Source of the DNA: Paludibaculum fermentans
Lineage (GTDB): Bacteria > Acidobacteriota > Terriglobia > Bryobacterales > Bryobacteraceae
Direction of reading: 5' to 3'
DNA: 64,000 bases
Assembly (NCBI RefSeq): GCF_015277775.1
Contig: NZ_CP063849.1
Location: 7,827,501 to 7,891,500 of the forward strand
In this document: positions 25,254 through 34,970 of the stretch, one piece after another
Numbering within the stretch: position 1 is the first letter of the stretch
Layout: every line of letters begins with the position of its first letter
Notes under the pieces: model-generated
The model's input: the letters and a program-made list of their open reading frames with translations, nothing else
Told to the model about the DNA's origin: nothing
The model's database searches: none
Translations under genes and position numbers: made by a program

Positions 25254-26240
25254 ATGGCGCAAGTAAGATTGGCGATCGCCGCATTAGCCGGCCTCAGCTT
25301 TGTCAGCAGTGCGGCTGTCACCGTACAAAAACAGAACTATCAGGGGTGGCCCAACAGCTACCGCATCAGCAATGGCGAGGTGGAACTCGTGGTGACGGGC
25401 GACGTCGGCCCGCGCGTGATCCGCTACGGCTTTGTGGGCGGGCAGAACCTGTTCAAGGAATATAAGGAGCAACTGGGCAAGAGCGGCGAGGCGGCGTTCC
25501 AGGCGCGCGGCGGCCACCGGGTGTGGAAGGCGCCCGAGGATCCTGTCGCCACCTGGGCTCCGGACAACGTGCCTGTGGAGGTGAAGCAGACAGCCCAGGG
25601 CGTGATCGCGCGGGAGCCGAAAGAGCCGCTCACCGGGCTGCAGAAGGAGATCGAGATTCGTCTGGCGGCCAGCGGCAGCGGTGTCACTGTGATCCATCGC
25701 ATCACAAACGGATCCCTGTTCCCGCTGGAGTTCTCGGCCTGGGCGCTGACGCAGATGGCCCAGGGCGGCACCGCGGTCACCGGCTTCCCACCGCGCGGCA
25801 AGCACCCGGTGAACCTGGAAGCCACAAATCCGCTGGTGATGTGGGCATACACAGACCTCTCTGACAAGCGCTGGACGTTCACGAAGAAGTACCTCATGCT
25901 GCGCCAGGATCCGGCGAATGCCGAGCCGCAGAAGCTGGGGACCTTCAACGCAGACACCTGGGCGGCGTATGTGCTGAACGGAGAGGCCTTCGTGAAGCGC
26001 GTGAGGGCGGACGCGAGCAAGACCTATCCCGACTTCGGCTGTTCGTTTGAGACCTTCACGAACGATGAGTTTCTGGAAGTAGAGACCGTAGGCCCGCTGA
26101 CCAAGCTGCAGCCCGGCCAGACGGTGGAGCACGTGGAGAACTGGAGTCTCCACAAGAATGTGCGTCTGGATGCCAAGACCGACGCCGCGCTGGACCAGTT
26201 GATTCTTCCTTTGGTTCAGGCGACCAACGGGGTGCGGTAA
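25254..26240 (+). CDS. Exported DUF4380-type (mutarotase-fold-like) protein
   Basis: 328 residues from ATG 25254 with a signal peptide (AIAALAGLSFVSSAAV). The body resembles DUF4380/galactose-mutarotase-like beta-sandwich proteins: 'ISNGEVELVVTGDVGPRVIRYGFVGGQNLF', 'GGHRVWKAPED' and 'FSAWALTQMAQGGTAV'. Such proteins are thought to bind or modify carbohydrates in the periplasm. It lies 70 bp before the GH116 gene and is probably cotranscribed, so a role in glycan handling is likely. No catalytic residue can be assigned with confidence. Confidence 0.72.
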   Translation: MAQVRLAIAALAGLSFVSSAAVTVQKQNYQGWPNSYRISNGEVELVVTGDVGPRVIRYGFVGGQNLFKEYKEQLGKSGEAAFQARGGHRVWKAPEDPVATWAPDNVPVEVKQTAQGVIAREPKEPLTGLQKEIEIRLAASGSGVTVIHRITNGSLFPLEFSAWALTQMAQGGTAVTGFPPRGKHPVNLEATNPLVMWAYTDLSDKRWTFTKKYLMLRQDPANAEPQKLGTFNADTWAAYVLNGEAFVKRVRADASKTYPDFGCSFETFTNDEFLEVETVGPLTKLQPGQTVEHVENWSLHKNVRLDAKTDAALDQLILPLVQATNGVR

Positions 26241-26310
26241 GACGGACGCGTCCAGCGAGGGGGATTGGTAGTGCCGCCAGGCGTGGCCGCGCGCGAAGGA
26301 GCGACGTCTC

Positions 26311-29046
26311 ATGAGTCGAAAACAGAGTGGAGCCGATTCCGGCCGGCGAGGCTTCCTGAAAAAGGTGGCCCTGGGGGCGGCGGCGGTACCGGCGGTGGGA
26401 CAGACAGCGGCCGCGCCTGCCGCAACGGCAGATCCTGCTCCTGCGGCCGCCGCCAGCCCCTTTGAATACCCGCGCTCGTTTCGCGGCCGGCAACTGGCCA
26501 CCATCGCCTTTCCCCTGGGCGGTGTGGGCGCCGGCAGTGTGAGCCTGGGCGGGCGGGGCCAACTGCGCGATTGGGAAATCTTCAACCGGCCCGAGAAGGG
26601 GCGCCTGCTCAGTTACACGTTCCCCAGCATCTGGGCGCAGGCCGGGGCGGGCAAGCCGGTGGCACGCGTACTGGAAGCCCGGCTGCTCTCGCCCTACCAG
26701 GTGGGCCGCGGCCTGGATCCGGCGCAGGTGTCGGGCCTGACGCGCCTCGAGGACGCCAAATTCACGGGCGAGTTCCCTATGGCGGGGATTGAGTTTCACG
26801 ACAAGACCCTGCCGGTGAAGGTGAAGCTGGAAGCGTTCACGCCCTTCATCCCCTTGGAGCCCGACGATTCCGGGCTGCCGGTGGCCGTGCTGCGCTACAA
26901 GGTGACGAACCCGGGCAAGGTGGCGGCCAAGGTGTCGATCGCCTACTCCATGGATAATCCGGTCGGCTTGAATCCACGCGCGCGGCCGGAGCGTGGACGG
27001 CCTCCGGAACAGGAGCGCACGAACGAGTTCCGCACCGGCAACGGTCTGCACGGCCTCATGATGACCGATGCAAAGGCCGCGGCCGGCGCTCCCATGACCG
27101 GTTCCGTCGCGCTCTGCATCCTGAACGCGGGCGATGGGAAGGTGACGCATCTGCGCGGCTGGCAGAAGGCGAAGTGGTGGGCCAGCCCGCTGCTGTTCTG
27201 GGACGATTTCTCGGACGACGGGCAACTGGGGCCGGAACCGGAGTCGCGCAATACCGTTGGTTCCCTCTGCCTGCAACGGACCATCGCGCCCGGCGCGGAG
27301 GCCGATTTCACGTTCCTACTGGCCTGGCATTTCCCTAACCGGACGCCCGCCTGGTGCGGTTGGGTGGCGCCGCAGGGCGACGAGAACGTCGTGATAGGGA
27401 ACTACTACGCGCAGCGCTTCGCCGATGCCTGGAAGGTGGCGGAGTATATTGCTTCCCATCTCGAACCGCTGGAGAAACGGACGCGGGCGTTCACGGCGGC
27501 CATCCGCGCGTCCACGCTGCCGGCCGCTGTGAAGGATGCCGCCACGGCCAACCTCTCCACCCTGGTGACGAACACCTGCTTCCGCACCGCCGATGGGAAG
27601 TTTCGCGGCTTCGAAGGCATCGACGATGAACGCGGCTGCTGCTTCGGGAATTGCACGCATGTCTGGAACTACGAGGTAGCCACGCAGCACCTGTTCCCGT
27701 CGCTGGCACGCTCCATGCGGGAGTCCGCCTTTGAATTAGGGGCGGCGATGGAGGGCGTGATCCCCATCCGGCTGATGATTCCGGAGAAGAAGCAGACCTC
27801 GGGGACGACCGCGGCCGACGGCACGATGGGGCAGATCATTAAGGCCTATCTGGATTGGCGGCTCTCGGGCGACGAGGCCTGGCTGAGGAGTATGTGGCCG
27901 AAGATCAAGCAGGCCATGGAATTCGCGTGGGTGGAAGGCGGCTGGGACGGCGACCGCGATGGCGTGGCGGAAGGGGTCCAGCACAACACCTACGACGTCG
28001 AGTTCTATGGGCCGAATCCGATGTGCGGAGCGTATTACCTTGGCGGGCTGCGCGCCTGCGAGGAGATGGCCCGGGCCGCGGGCGACACAGCGTTCGCCCA
28101 GCAGTGCGCGGGCCTGTTCCACAACGGCAGCCGCTGGATCGATGCCAATCTCTTCAATGGCCAGCACTACATCCAGAAGATCCAGGGCATCCCGACGGCG
28201 AAGATCGCCAAGCCGCTGCGGTCCACCGGCGGCGCCGAGGATCCGGAGCATCCCGATTTCCAGTTGGGCGAGGGCTGCCTCACGGATCAGTTGATCGGCC
28301 AGTATCTGGCGGATCTGGCCGGCCTCGGGCCGCTGCTCGATCCGGCCCACATCCGCAAGACTCTGGAAAGCATCTACCGCTACAACCACCGCTCCACCCT
28401 GACGAATCACGACTCAGTGGAGCGGATCTATGCCCTCAACGACGAGGCGGCGGTGCTCATCTGCGACTACGCCGCGGGCAAGCGGCCGCGCATCCCATTC
28501 CCCTATGCCTCAGAGGCGTGGACCGGCATCGAGTACCTGTTCGGGACCCAACTCATCGCCGCTGGGATGGTCCGCGAAGGCACGCAGTGCTTTGAGGATG
28601 TCCGCAGGCGATACGACGGCGAGAAGCGCAATCCGTGGGACGAGATCGAGTGCGGCCACCACTATGCACGCGCCATGTCGGCGTGGTCGGGCGTGCTGGC
28701 GCTCACCGGATTCCAGTATCACGGCGGAGCGGGGAGCCTGGCCGTCGCGCCCCGCATCCGGCCGGAAAACTTCACGTCCTTCTGGTCGACTGGCGGCGGG
28801 TGGGGTGTATTTTCGCACTCCCTCAAGGGCGGGCGGACTCAACTCACGGTCTCGGTGACGGAGGGCAAACTGTCGTGCCGGACGGTGGAAGTGTCGGGCG
28901 GCGTGGCTGCCGGCGGAGCGTCCGTCGCCAGCATCGGCAACAGCAAACTGGCCCATGAAGTGAAGCGGGAAGGCAAGCGGGTTCGATTCGTCTTTGCCGA
29001 GCCGCTGGAGATCGCGGCTGGAGAAACGTTGACGCTTTCGGTCTAG
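26311..29046 (+). CDS. Tat-exported GH116-family glycoside hydrolase (glucosylceramidase/beta-glucosidase type)
   Basis: 911 residues. A Tat signal (RRGFLKK at residues ~12-18) is followed by an Ala-rich region. The N-terminal beta domain ('FPLGGVGAGSVSLGGRGQLRDWEIFNRP') and C-terminal (alpha/alpha)6 domain are typical of GH116, which includes human GBA2 and bacterial beta-glucosidases/xylosidases. Glu564 in 'NTYDVEFYGP' fits the family nucleophile; Asp719 in 'LICDYAAG', 155 residues later, sits where the acid/base Asp is expected. It likely cleaves beta-glucosides or xylosides in the periplasm, with the DUF4380 protein upstream as partner. Confidence 0.88.
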   Translation: MSRKQSGADSGRRGFLKKVALGAAAVPAVGQTAAAPAATADPAPAAAASPFEYPRSFRGRQLATIAFPLGGVGAGSVSLGGRGQLRDWEIFNRPEKGRLLSYTFPSIWAQAGAGKPVARVLEARLLSPYQVGRGLDPAQVSGLTRLEDAKFTGEFPMAGIEFHDKTLPVKVKLEAFTPFIPLEPDDSGLPVAVLRYKVTNPGKVAAKVSIAYSMDNPVGLNPRARPERGRPPEQERTNEFRTGNGLHGLMMTDAKAAAGAPMTGSVALCILNAGDGKVTHLRGWQKAKWWASPLLFWDDFSDDGQLGPEPESRNTVGSLCLQRTIAPGAEADFTFLLAWHFPNRTPAWCGWVAPQGDENVVIGNYYAQRFADAWKVAEYIASHLEPLEKRTRAFTAAIRASTLPAAVKDAATANLSTLVTNTCFRTADGKFRGFEGIDDERGCCFGNCTHVWNYEVATQHLFPSLARSMRESAFELGAAMEGVIPIRLMIPEKKQTSGTTAADGTMGQIIKAYLDWRLSGDEAWLRSMWPKIKQAMEFAWVEGGWDGDRDGVAEGVQHNTYDVEFYGPNPMCGAYYLGGLRACEEMARAAGDTAFAQQCAGLFHNGSRWIDANLFNGQHYIQKIQGIPTAKIAKPLRSTGGAEDPEHPDFQLGEGCLTDQLIGQYLADLAGLGPLLDPAHIRKTLESIYRYNHRSTLTNHDSVERIYALNDEAAVLICDYAAGKRPRIPFPYASEAWTGIEYLFGTQLIAAGMVREGTQCFEDVRRRYDGEKRNPWDEIECGHHYARAMSAWSGVLALTGFQYHGGAGSLAVAPRIRPENFTSFWSTGGGWGVFSHSLKGGRTQLTVSVTEGKLSCRTVEVSGGVAAGGASVASIGNSKLAHEVKREGKRVRFVFAEPLEIAAGETLTLSV

Positions 29047-29118
29047 GCGCCGGCTGCCTGGCCGTTCGGTACAAGGCCTGCAGGGTGCCGGCATCTGACC
29101 CCATGACCGGTGCCCGCC

Positions 29119-29154
29119 GGAGGCGGTGGTTCCACGAACGGAATCTCCGCCTCC
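29119..29154. terminator. Possible terminator hairpin between GH116 and DinB genes
   Basis: GGAGGCGG (29119-29126) can pair with CCGCCTCC (29147-29154), leaving a 20-nt loop. It lies between convergent genes. There is no T-tract on either strand, so termination is a guess. Confidence 0.3.
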
Positions 29155-29194
29155 GATTGTTGGACTCGCACGATGGCGGAAATCGGCGACGGCC

Positions 29195-29668
29195 TTAGCG
29201 TGCCGCGATCGCCTCAATCTGCTGGATGTGATTGTTGTCGTGCCCAGCCATTGTCTCCACCAGAACCCCAAACGACATCGTGCCGCGCTCAGGATGCGTG
29301 AGCGGCTTCGAGAAGTCCGCGGCCGGGACCGACTGGATGAAGGCCACGTTCCATTGCCGGACCGCGGTAAAGGTTGCCAGTGCGGCATCCGTCGAATAAG
29401 GAGTGTAGGACGAGGCCCAGCGATCCTGGTCGAAGGGCTGGATGACATGGTGCTCGTCGGAAATCGACTGCCGCAAACGAAAGGCGAAAACGATCTCGGT
29501 GTCTGCCAGGTGGCAGAGGATCTCCCGAGCGCTCCATTTGCCCTCGGCCGGCGCGATGTTCGCGCGCTCGGGTCCTAGAGTGGTGAACAACTCCTGTAGC
29601 CGCGCGGGCGTCCCGGCAATGATCTGCTGGGGATCGCGCCCGCCTGTGAAGGAAGCATAGGGGTTCAT
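29195..29668 (-). CDS. DinB-family protein
   Basis: 157 residues from ATG 29668. The DinB four-helix fold is suggested by 'IIAGTPARLQELFTTLG', 'GKWSAREILCHLADTEIVFAFRLRQSIS' and the closing 'VETMAGHDNNHIQQIEAI'. The three metal-binding His (in LCHLAD and GHDNNH) are present. DinB/YfiT proteins include thiol-dependent S-transferases and damage-induced proteins; the substrate is not evident. It is divergent from the marR gene, sharing its promoter region. Confidence 0.87.
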   Translation of the reverse strand: MNPYASFTGGRDPQQIIAGTPARLQELFTTLGPERANIAPAEGKWSAREILCHLADTEIVFAFRLRQSISDEHHVIQPFDQDRWASSYTPYSTDAALATFTAVRQWNVAFIQSVPAADFSKPLTHPERGTMSFGVLVETMAGHDNNHIQQIEAIAAR

Positions 29669-29702
29669 AGGGGTCGAATTTAGCACACACCCGGTGGTGG
29701 TG

Positions 29703-29734
29703 TTGCATGATCTGAATCTTTTCTTGATATCAAG
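29703..29734 (+). promoter_or_regulatory. marR-pirin promoter with palindromic MarR operator
   Basis: TTGCAT (29703-29708) and TGATAT (29726-29731) are 17 bp apart. A perfect 12-bp palindrome CTTGATATCAAG (29723-29734) covers the -10 box, and a further half-site ATCAAG follows at about 29744-29749. This layout is typical of MarR autorepression. Confidence 0.65.
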
Positions 29735-29757
29735 CATCTTTACATCAAGAGAACGAG

Positions 29758-30225
29758 ATGCAGAACAGCAACCCAAGCAATTCAAAAGCCCAGGCGGTTC
29801 ATCTCTGGCTGGTCCTCTCGCGGGCGTCGCATGTGATTGAGATGCACGCGGTGCGAAGCATCGAATCGATGGGGATCGGCAAGAGCGACTTCGCGGTGCT
29901 GGAGGCGCTGCTGCACAAGGGTCCGCTGCCGGTGAACCTGCTAGGCCGGAAAGTGCTGCTCACCAGCGGCTCCATCACCACGGCGGTCGACCGGCTGGAA
30001 GAGCGCGGCTTGGTCCGGCGCTGCAACGATGCGAAGGACCGCAGGGCCCGCATCGTCTCGTTGACACAGGCGGGTTCGGAGCTGGCTGAGAAGCTCTTTG
30101 CCGCACATGCCGACGATATGGAATGCGCGGCCGCTGTGATTTCGGAAGAAGAGCAGGTGACGCTGATCCATCTGCTGCGCAAGCTGGGGCTGGGCGCTGG
30201 GGCGTTGCTGCACTCGCCCTCTTAG
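29758..30225 (+). CDS. MarR-family transcription regulator
   Basis: 155 residues. The winged HTH reads 'IGKSDFAVLEALLHKGPLPVNLLGRKVLLTSGSITTAVDRLEERGLVRRCNDAKDRRARIVSLTQAGSEL', with the canonical DxRxxxV wing motif. MarR proteins respond to phenolics, quinones or oxidants. It is followed 60 bp later by a pirin gene, a common pairing in which MarR represses the pirin until an aromatic or quinone compound binds. It probably binds CTTGATATCAAG upstream. Confidence 0.92.
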   Translation: MQNSNPSNSKAQAVHLWLVLSRASHVIEMHAVRSIESMGIGKSDFAVLEALLHKGPLPVNLLGRKVLLTSGSITTAVDRLEERGLVRRCNDAKDRRARIVSLTQAGSELAEKLFAAHADDMECAAAVISEEEQVTLIHLLRKLGLGAGALLHSPS

Positions 30226-30285
30226 AGAGAGGCGGGTTGCGCATCCCCTGCGAGCAACAGAGTGGCAAAAGAAATGAGGATGAAT

Positions 30286-31158
30286 ATGAGCGACTTCAAA
30301 AAACTGACTGGTGTCCATGGCTCCGGGTCCACGCACTGGGTGGGCGATGGTTTCCCGGTACGCAATCTGTTTCCTTCGAACGGCCTGAACGGGGAAGTGA
30401 GCCCGTTCCTCATGCTGGACTACGCCGGCCCCCGCATGTTCGAGCCGGCTGCCCGGCCGCGCGGCGTCGGCGAGCATCCGCACCGCGGGTTTGAAACCGT
30501 CACGATCGCCTACCAGGGTTCGGTGGCGCATCGTGATTCCGCCGGCAACTCGGGCGTGATTGGACCGGGGGACGTGCAGTGGATGACTGCTGCCTCGGGT
30601 GTGGTCCACGAGGAGATGCACGAGGCGGAGTTCACGAAGAAGGGCGGCATCTTTGAGATGGTGCAGCTTTGGGTGAACCTGCCGGCCAAGGAGAAGATGT
30701 CGAAGCCGCGCTACCAGGGCATCGAGAGCGCGCAGATTCCGGTGGTCGAGCTCGGCGAAGGTTCTGTCGCCCGCATCATCGCCGGTTCGTGGGCGGAGGC
30801 GCAGGGCGCTGCGCAGACGGTTACTCCGGTGGAGTTGTTCGACCTGCGGCTGAAGGCCGGAGCCAAGGTCGAGATCCCGGTGCCGGAAGGCCACAATGCC
30901 GCGGTTGTGCTGTTGCGCGGCGGCGTGACTTTCAATGGGGAAAAGACCGTCAAGGGTGAGGCGCAGATCGCGACCTTCACTACGCGCGGCGGACAGATTG
31001 CGGTAGAGGCCCTGGAAGACACCACCTTGCTGGTCCTGGGCGGTGAGCCCATCAACGAGCCTGTGGCCAGCTACGGCCCGTTCGTGATGAACACCCGCGA
31101 GCAGATCATGCAGGCGATTGAGGACTTCAACGCCGGCAGGATGGGGCGGCTGAGCTAA
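30286..31158 (+). CDS. Pirin family protein
   Basis: About 290 residues from ATG 30286, where GAGGATGA supplies the ribosome site; GTG 30262 and ATG 30274/30280 are in frame. The pirin N-domain carries the metal site in 'GVGEHPHRGFETVTIAYQG' (H-x-H) plus 'HRDSAGNSGVIGPGDVQWMTAASGVVHEE', and the C-terminal cupin ends 'LVLGGEPINEPVASYGPFVMNTREQIMQAIEDF'. Bacterial pirins have quercetin-dioxygenase-like activity or sense redox state. Under control of the neighbouring MarR regulator. Confidence 0.92.
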   Translation: MSDFKKLTGVHGSGSTHWVGDGFPVRNLFPSNGLNGEVSPFLMLDYAGPRMFEPAARPRGVGEHPHRGFETVTIAYQGSVAHRDSAGNSGVIGPGDVQWMTAASGVVHEEMHEAEFTKKGGIFEMVQLWVNLPAKEKMSKPRYQGIESAQIPVVELGEGSVARIIAGSWAEAQGAAQTVTPVELFDLRLKAGAKVEIPVPEGHNAAVVLLRGGVTFNGEKTVKGEAQIATFTTRGGQIAVEALEDTTLLVLGGEPINEPVASYGPFVMNTREQIMQAIEDFNAGRMGRLS

Positions 31159-31175
31159 GCGCTCACTGGAGACGG

Positions 31176-31210
31176 GAAAGGGCCCGGCATCACTGCCAGG
31201 CCCTTTCTTT
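31176..31210 (+). terminator. Rho-independent terminator after the pirin gene
   Basis: GAAAGGGCC (31176-31184) pairs with GGCCCTTTC (31199-31207) and, after a 1-nt mismatch, GGCA with TGCC around the loop TCAC. The downstream side is T-rich (31204-31210). It starts 17 bp after the stop codon. Confidence 0.8.
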
Positions 31211-31257
31211 GGACCTTGTCGGAAGCAGCCGGCGGGCAAGCCCGCCCGGTTCGACCT

Positions 31258-31764
31258 TTACGGCTTTGCAGCCGGCTGCCAGAGCTCAATCTTGTTTCCG
31301 TCCACGTCATAGATCCAGGCAAAGCGACCGTAGGACTCGTTCATTCGTTTCGGATCTATCTTTACGCCCTCCAGTTTCAGGCGGTCGAGCAAAGCATCCA
31401 GGTCGTCCACGATGTAGTTGATCATGAACGGTGCGGGCCCGAGATAATCAGTGGAGGCGGGAAAAAGAGTCCAAACGGTAACGTGTTCTTTTTGCGGGTC
31501 GTCGTGTTCGCGCCACGGCAGCATGACACCTTGGCCTTTGTCCGCGAGCCCAAGATGCTTCGAATACCATTCGCGCATCTGATCGCGATTGGCGGATTTG
31601 AGGAAAACACCGCCGATTCCCAGGATGCGCCCGCGCTGTTCCACTTTGACAGCCGGCTTCGTGTTTTCAGGCTGCGGAGATTTCACTTCCTGTCCTCCTC
31701 TTGAGCACACCGGGAAGAGCAATAGCGTACCGAGCGCAATTGTGCCCCAGGTTTTTCTGCGCAT
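31258..31764 (-). CDS. Exported VOC-family (glyoxalase/dioxygenase-fold) protein
   Basis: 168 residues from ATG 31764; ATG 31788 is in frame but lies upstream of the TATAAT box. A signal peptide (KTWGTIALGTLLLFPVCSRGG) precedes one VOC unit: 'GIGGVFLKSANRDQMREWYSKHLGL', 'MINYIVDDLDALLDRLKLEGVKI' and 'FAWIYDVDGNKIELWQPA', where the final Glu is the family metal ligand. VOC proteins are usually cytosolic; an exported one is less common. Its substrate is unknown. Confidence 0.83.
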   Translation of the reverse strand: MRRKTWGTIALGTLLLFPVCSRGGQEVKSPQPENTKPAVKVEQRGRILGIGGVFLKSANRDQMREWYSKHLGLADKGQGVMLPWREHDDPQKEHVTVWTLFPASTDYLGPAPFMINYIVDDLDALLDRLKLEGVKIDPKRMNESYGRFAWIYDVDGNKIELWQPAAKP

Positions 31765-31770
31765 TCGTGG

Positions 31771-31776
31771 ATTATA
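31771..31776 (-). promoter_or_regulatory. Perfect -10 box (TATAAT), possible leaderless transcript
   Basis: The minus strand reads TATAAT at 31776-31771, six bases before the ATG at 31764. Transcription would begin at or next to the A of that ATG, giving a leaderless mRNA. No clear -35 box is present. Confidence 0.5.
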
Positions 31777-31854
31777 CAAGGTTTCCATTTAGCTCGAGAT
31801 GATGGCTCCTTCGAGTTTGCTCGCCCTTCACCATTGCTCCTGACACGGGGAATC

Positions 31855-33203
<1,349 letters not shown>

Positions 33204-33207
<4 letters not shown>

Positions 33208-34970
33208 TCGACCCTCCCGGCGGGCAGTGTGATCAGGAAGCAGGCTCCTTTGCCCGGCTCACTGGTCACGCTGATCTTACCCTGATGGTCGCTGACGACG
33301 CTCTGGACGATCGCCAGCCCGAGTCCGGTGCCGTGGCGCTTCGTTGTGTAATACGGCGTGAACAGGCGCTCGCACTCCTCCTGCGTCAGGCCCTGGCCGC
33401 TATCCGCCACTTCCAGGGAGACGCTGCCTCCTGCCTGGGCCGTGCGGATTCGAAGCGTGCCGCCGGCCGGCATGGCGTCCATCGCGTTCAGCACCAGGTT
33501 CTTCAACGCCCGGCCCATCTGCTCCTGGTCGAGTTGCACCGGCAGGGGCTCGCTGGAGAGTTGCAGGGCGAGTTCGATGGGCGCCGTGGTTCGCGCGGCA
33601 AATTGGGCTTCGAACAACCGCACGACTCCGCGCACCACTTCGTTTAACTCGGCTGGTCCTTTGGTGGGTTGCGGCATCTTGGCGAAGTCGCTGAAGCGGT
33701 CGACGATGCCGCGCAGGTTGCCGAGTTCGGCCAGCAGCGTCGACGTGCACTGCTCAAAGACCTCTTCGAATTGCTGCGGATGCTGGGCGCGCGCCTTGCG
33801 CAGGTTTTCTACCGTGATCTGCAGGGGGAAGAGGGGGTTCTTCAACTCGTGGGCCAGGCGCCGGGCCAGTTCGCGCCAGGCCGCGACGCGCTCCGCCTGG
33901 ATCGCGCGGGCGCGCTGCTCCGAGAGCTGCACGGTCATGGCGTTGAACGACTCGGCGAGGTCGCCGATTTCGTCTCCTGGCGAGATGCTCACTCGCGCAT
34001 TCAAGTCCCCGCCCGCTACGGCTTTGGCGCCCGCCGCCAGCAGCTTCACGGGCCGCGTGACTCGTTCCGTGGTCCACAATCCCGTGAGCAGCCCCAGCAG
34101 GATGCCTGACGCGCCCACCAGCAGGCCAGTCCACAGGATCGAGCGCTGCAAGCGGATCTGTTCCCGCAAAGACGTGCCAATGAACAAGACGCCCACCACC
34201 TTGCCGCCGCTCAGAAACGGCATCGCCTGTAGCGCTTCAGCGCTCTCGTTGGATGCCTCCCATTGGATGGTGGCGTTGGCGGGCTTGCCGGTGCGCTCCA
34301 CTTCGGCCGCCAAGAGGGCCAGGCGGTCTCCCTGGATCAGCGGCCCGTTCGCGTCGAATACTTCCTGGGCCGAGAGCCACAGCACGGCGCGGGTACCGGG
34401 GCTCGCGCCGATGGAGGCCAGGAACGACGGGTTCAACCGTTCGGCGCCCAGCACGAAGATCTTCTTCTCGCCCGCATTCACCGTGCGGACCGCTGCCAGT
34501 GCGGCAGCGCTGCCTTCCTGTGTCGGCACTCGCGTCAGGAAAGGATCGGGCGAAGTCCGGCCGCTCTCGGCGCCGGCCCAGTCGTTCTTGTAGCCGAAGC
34601 GGGCGGGCCAGTGCGCGGACGAGAGGATGGAGAGGTCGGGTTGTACAAGGTCCAGGAAGTCGAGGCTCTGCGTCTCGGCCAGTGTGCGCGCGTCGTTCAG
34701 CAGCAGCGACAGGTCGGGCGACGGCCGGTTCGCTTCGATGGCGACCCGCAGCGCCGTTTCCGAAATGGCCGCCTTCTGGACCCGTGCCGCCACCTCCTGG
34801 CCGCGTGTCGAAAGGTCCTTCTGGAATTGGCGAAGCGCGGTCTGGCGCCGATCCAGGTCCATTCGCTCAAACGTCAGCCGGGTCCACAGGGAGATCGCGC
34901 CTGTCGCGAGGGCAACACTGCCGGTGACGGTGAGCGACGTGATGAGCAGCAGCTTTGTGCGGAAGGTCAT
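33204..34970 (-). CDS. NtrY-like membrane sensor histidine kinase
   Basis: 588 residues from ATG 34970 (4-bp ATGA overlap with the solute-binding protein gene). Two membrane helices (~7-28, ~278-298) enclose a large periplasmic sensor region of about 250 residues. HAMP follows (~299-352), then HisKA with His374 in 'RRLAHELKNPLFPLQ', then HATPase with N-box 'LKNLVLNAMDAMPAGG', 'VADSGQGLTQEE' and G-box 'GTGLGLAIVQ'. The H-box matches NtrY-type kinases. The big sensor region is suited to contact the solute-binding protein encoded upstream. Confidence 0.92.
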
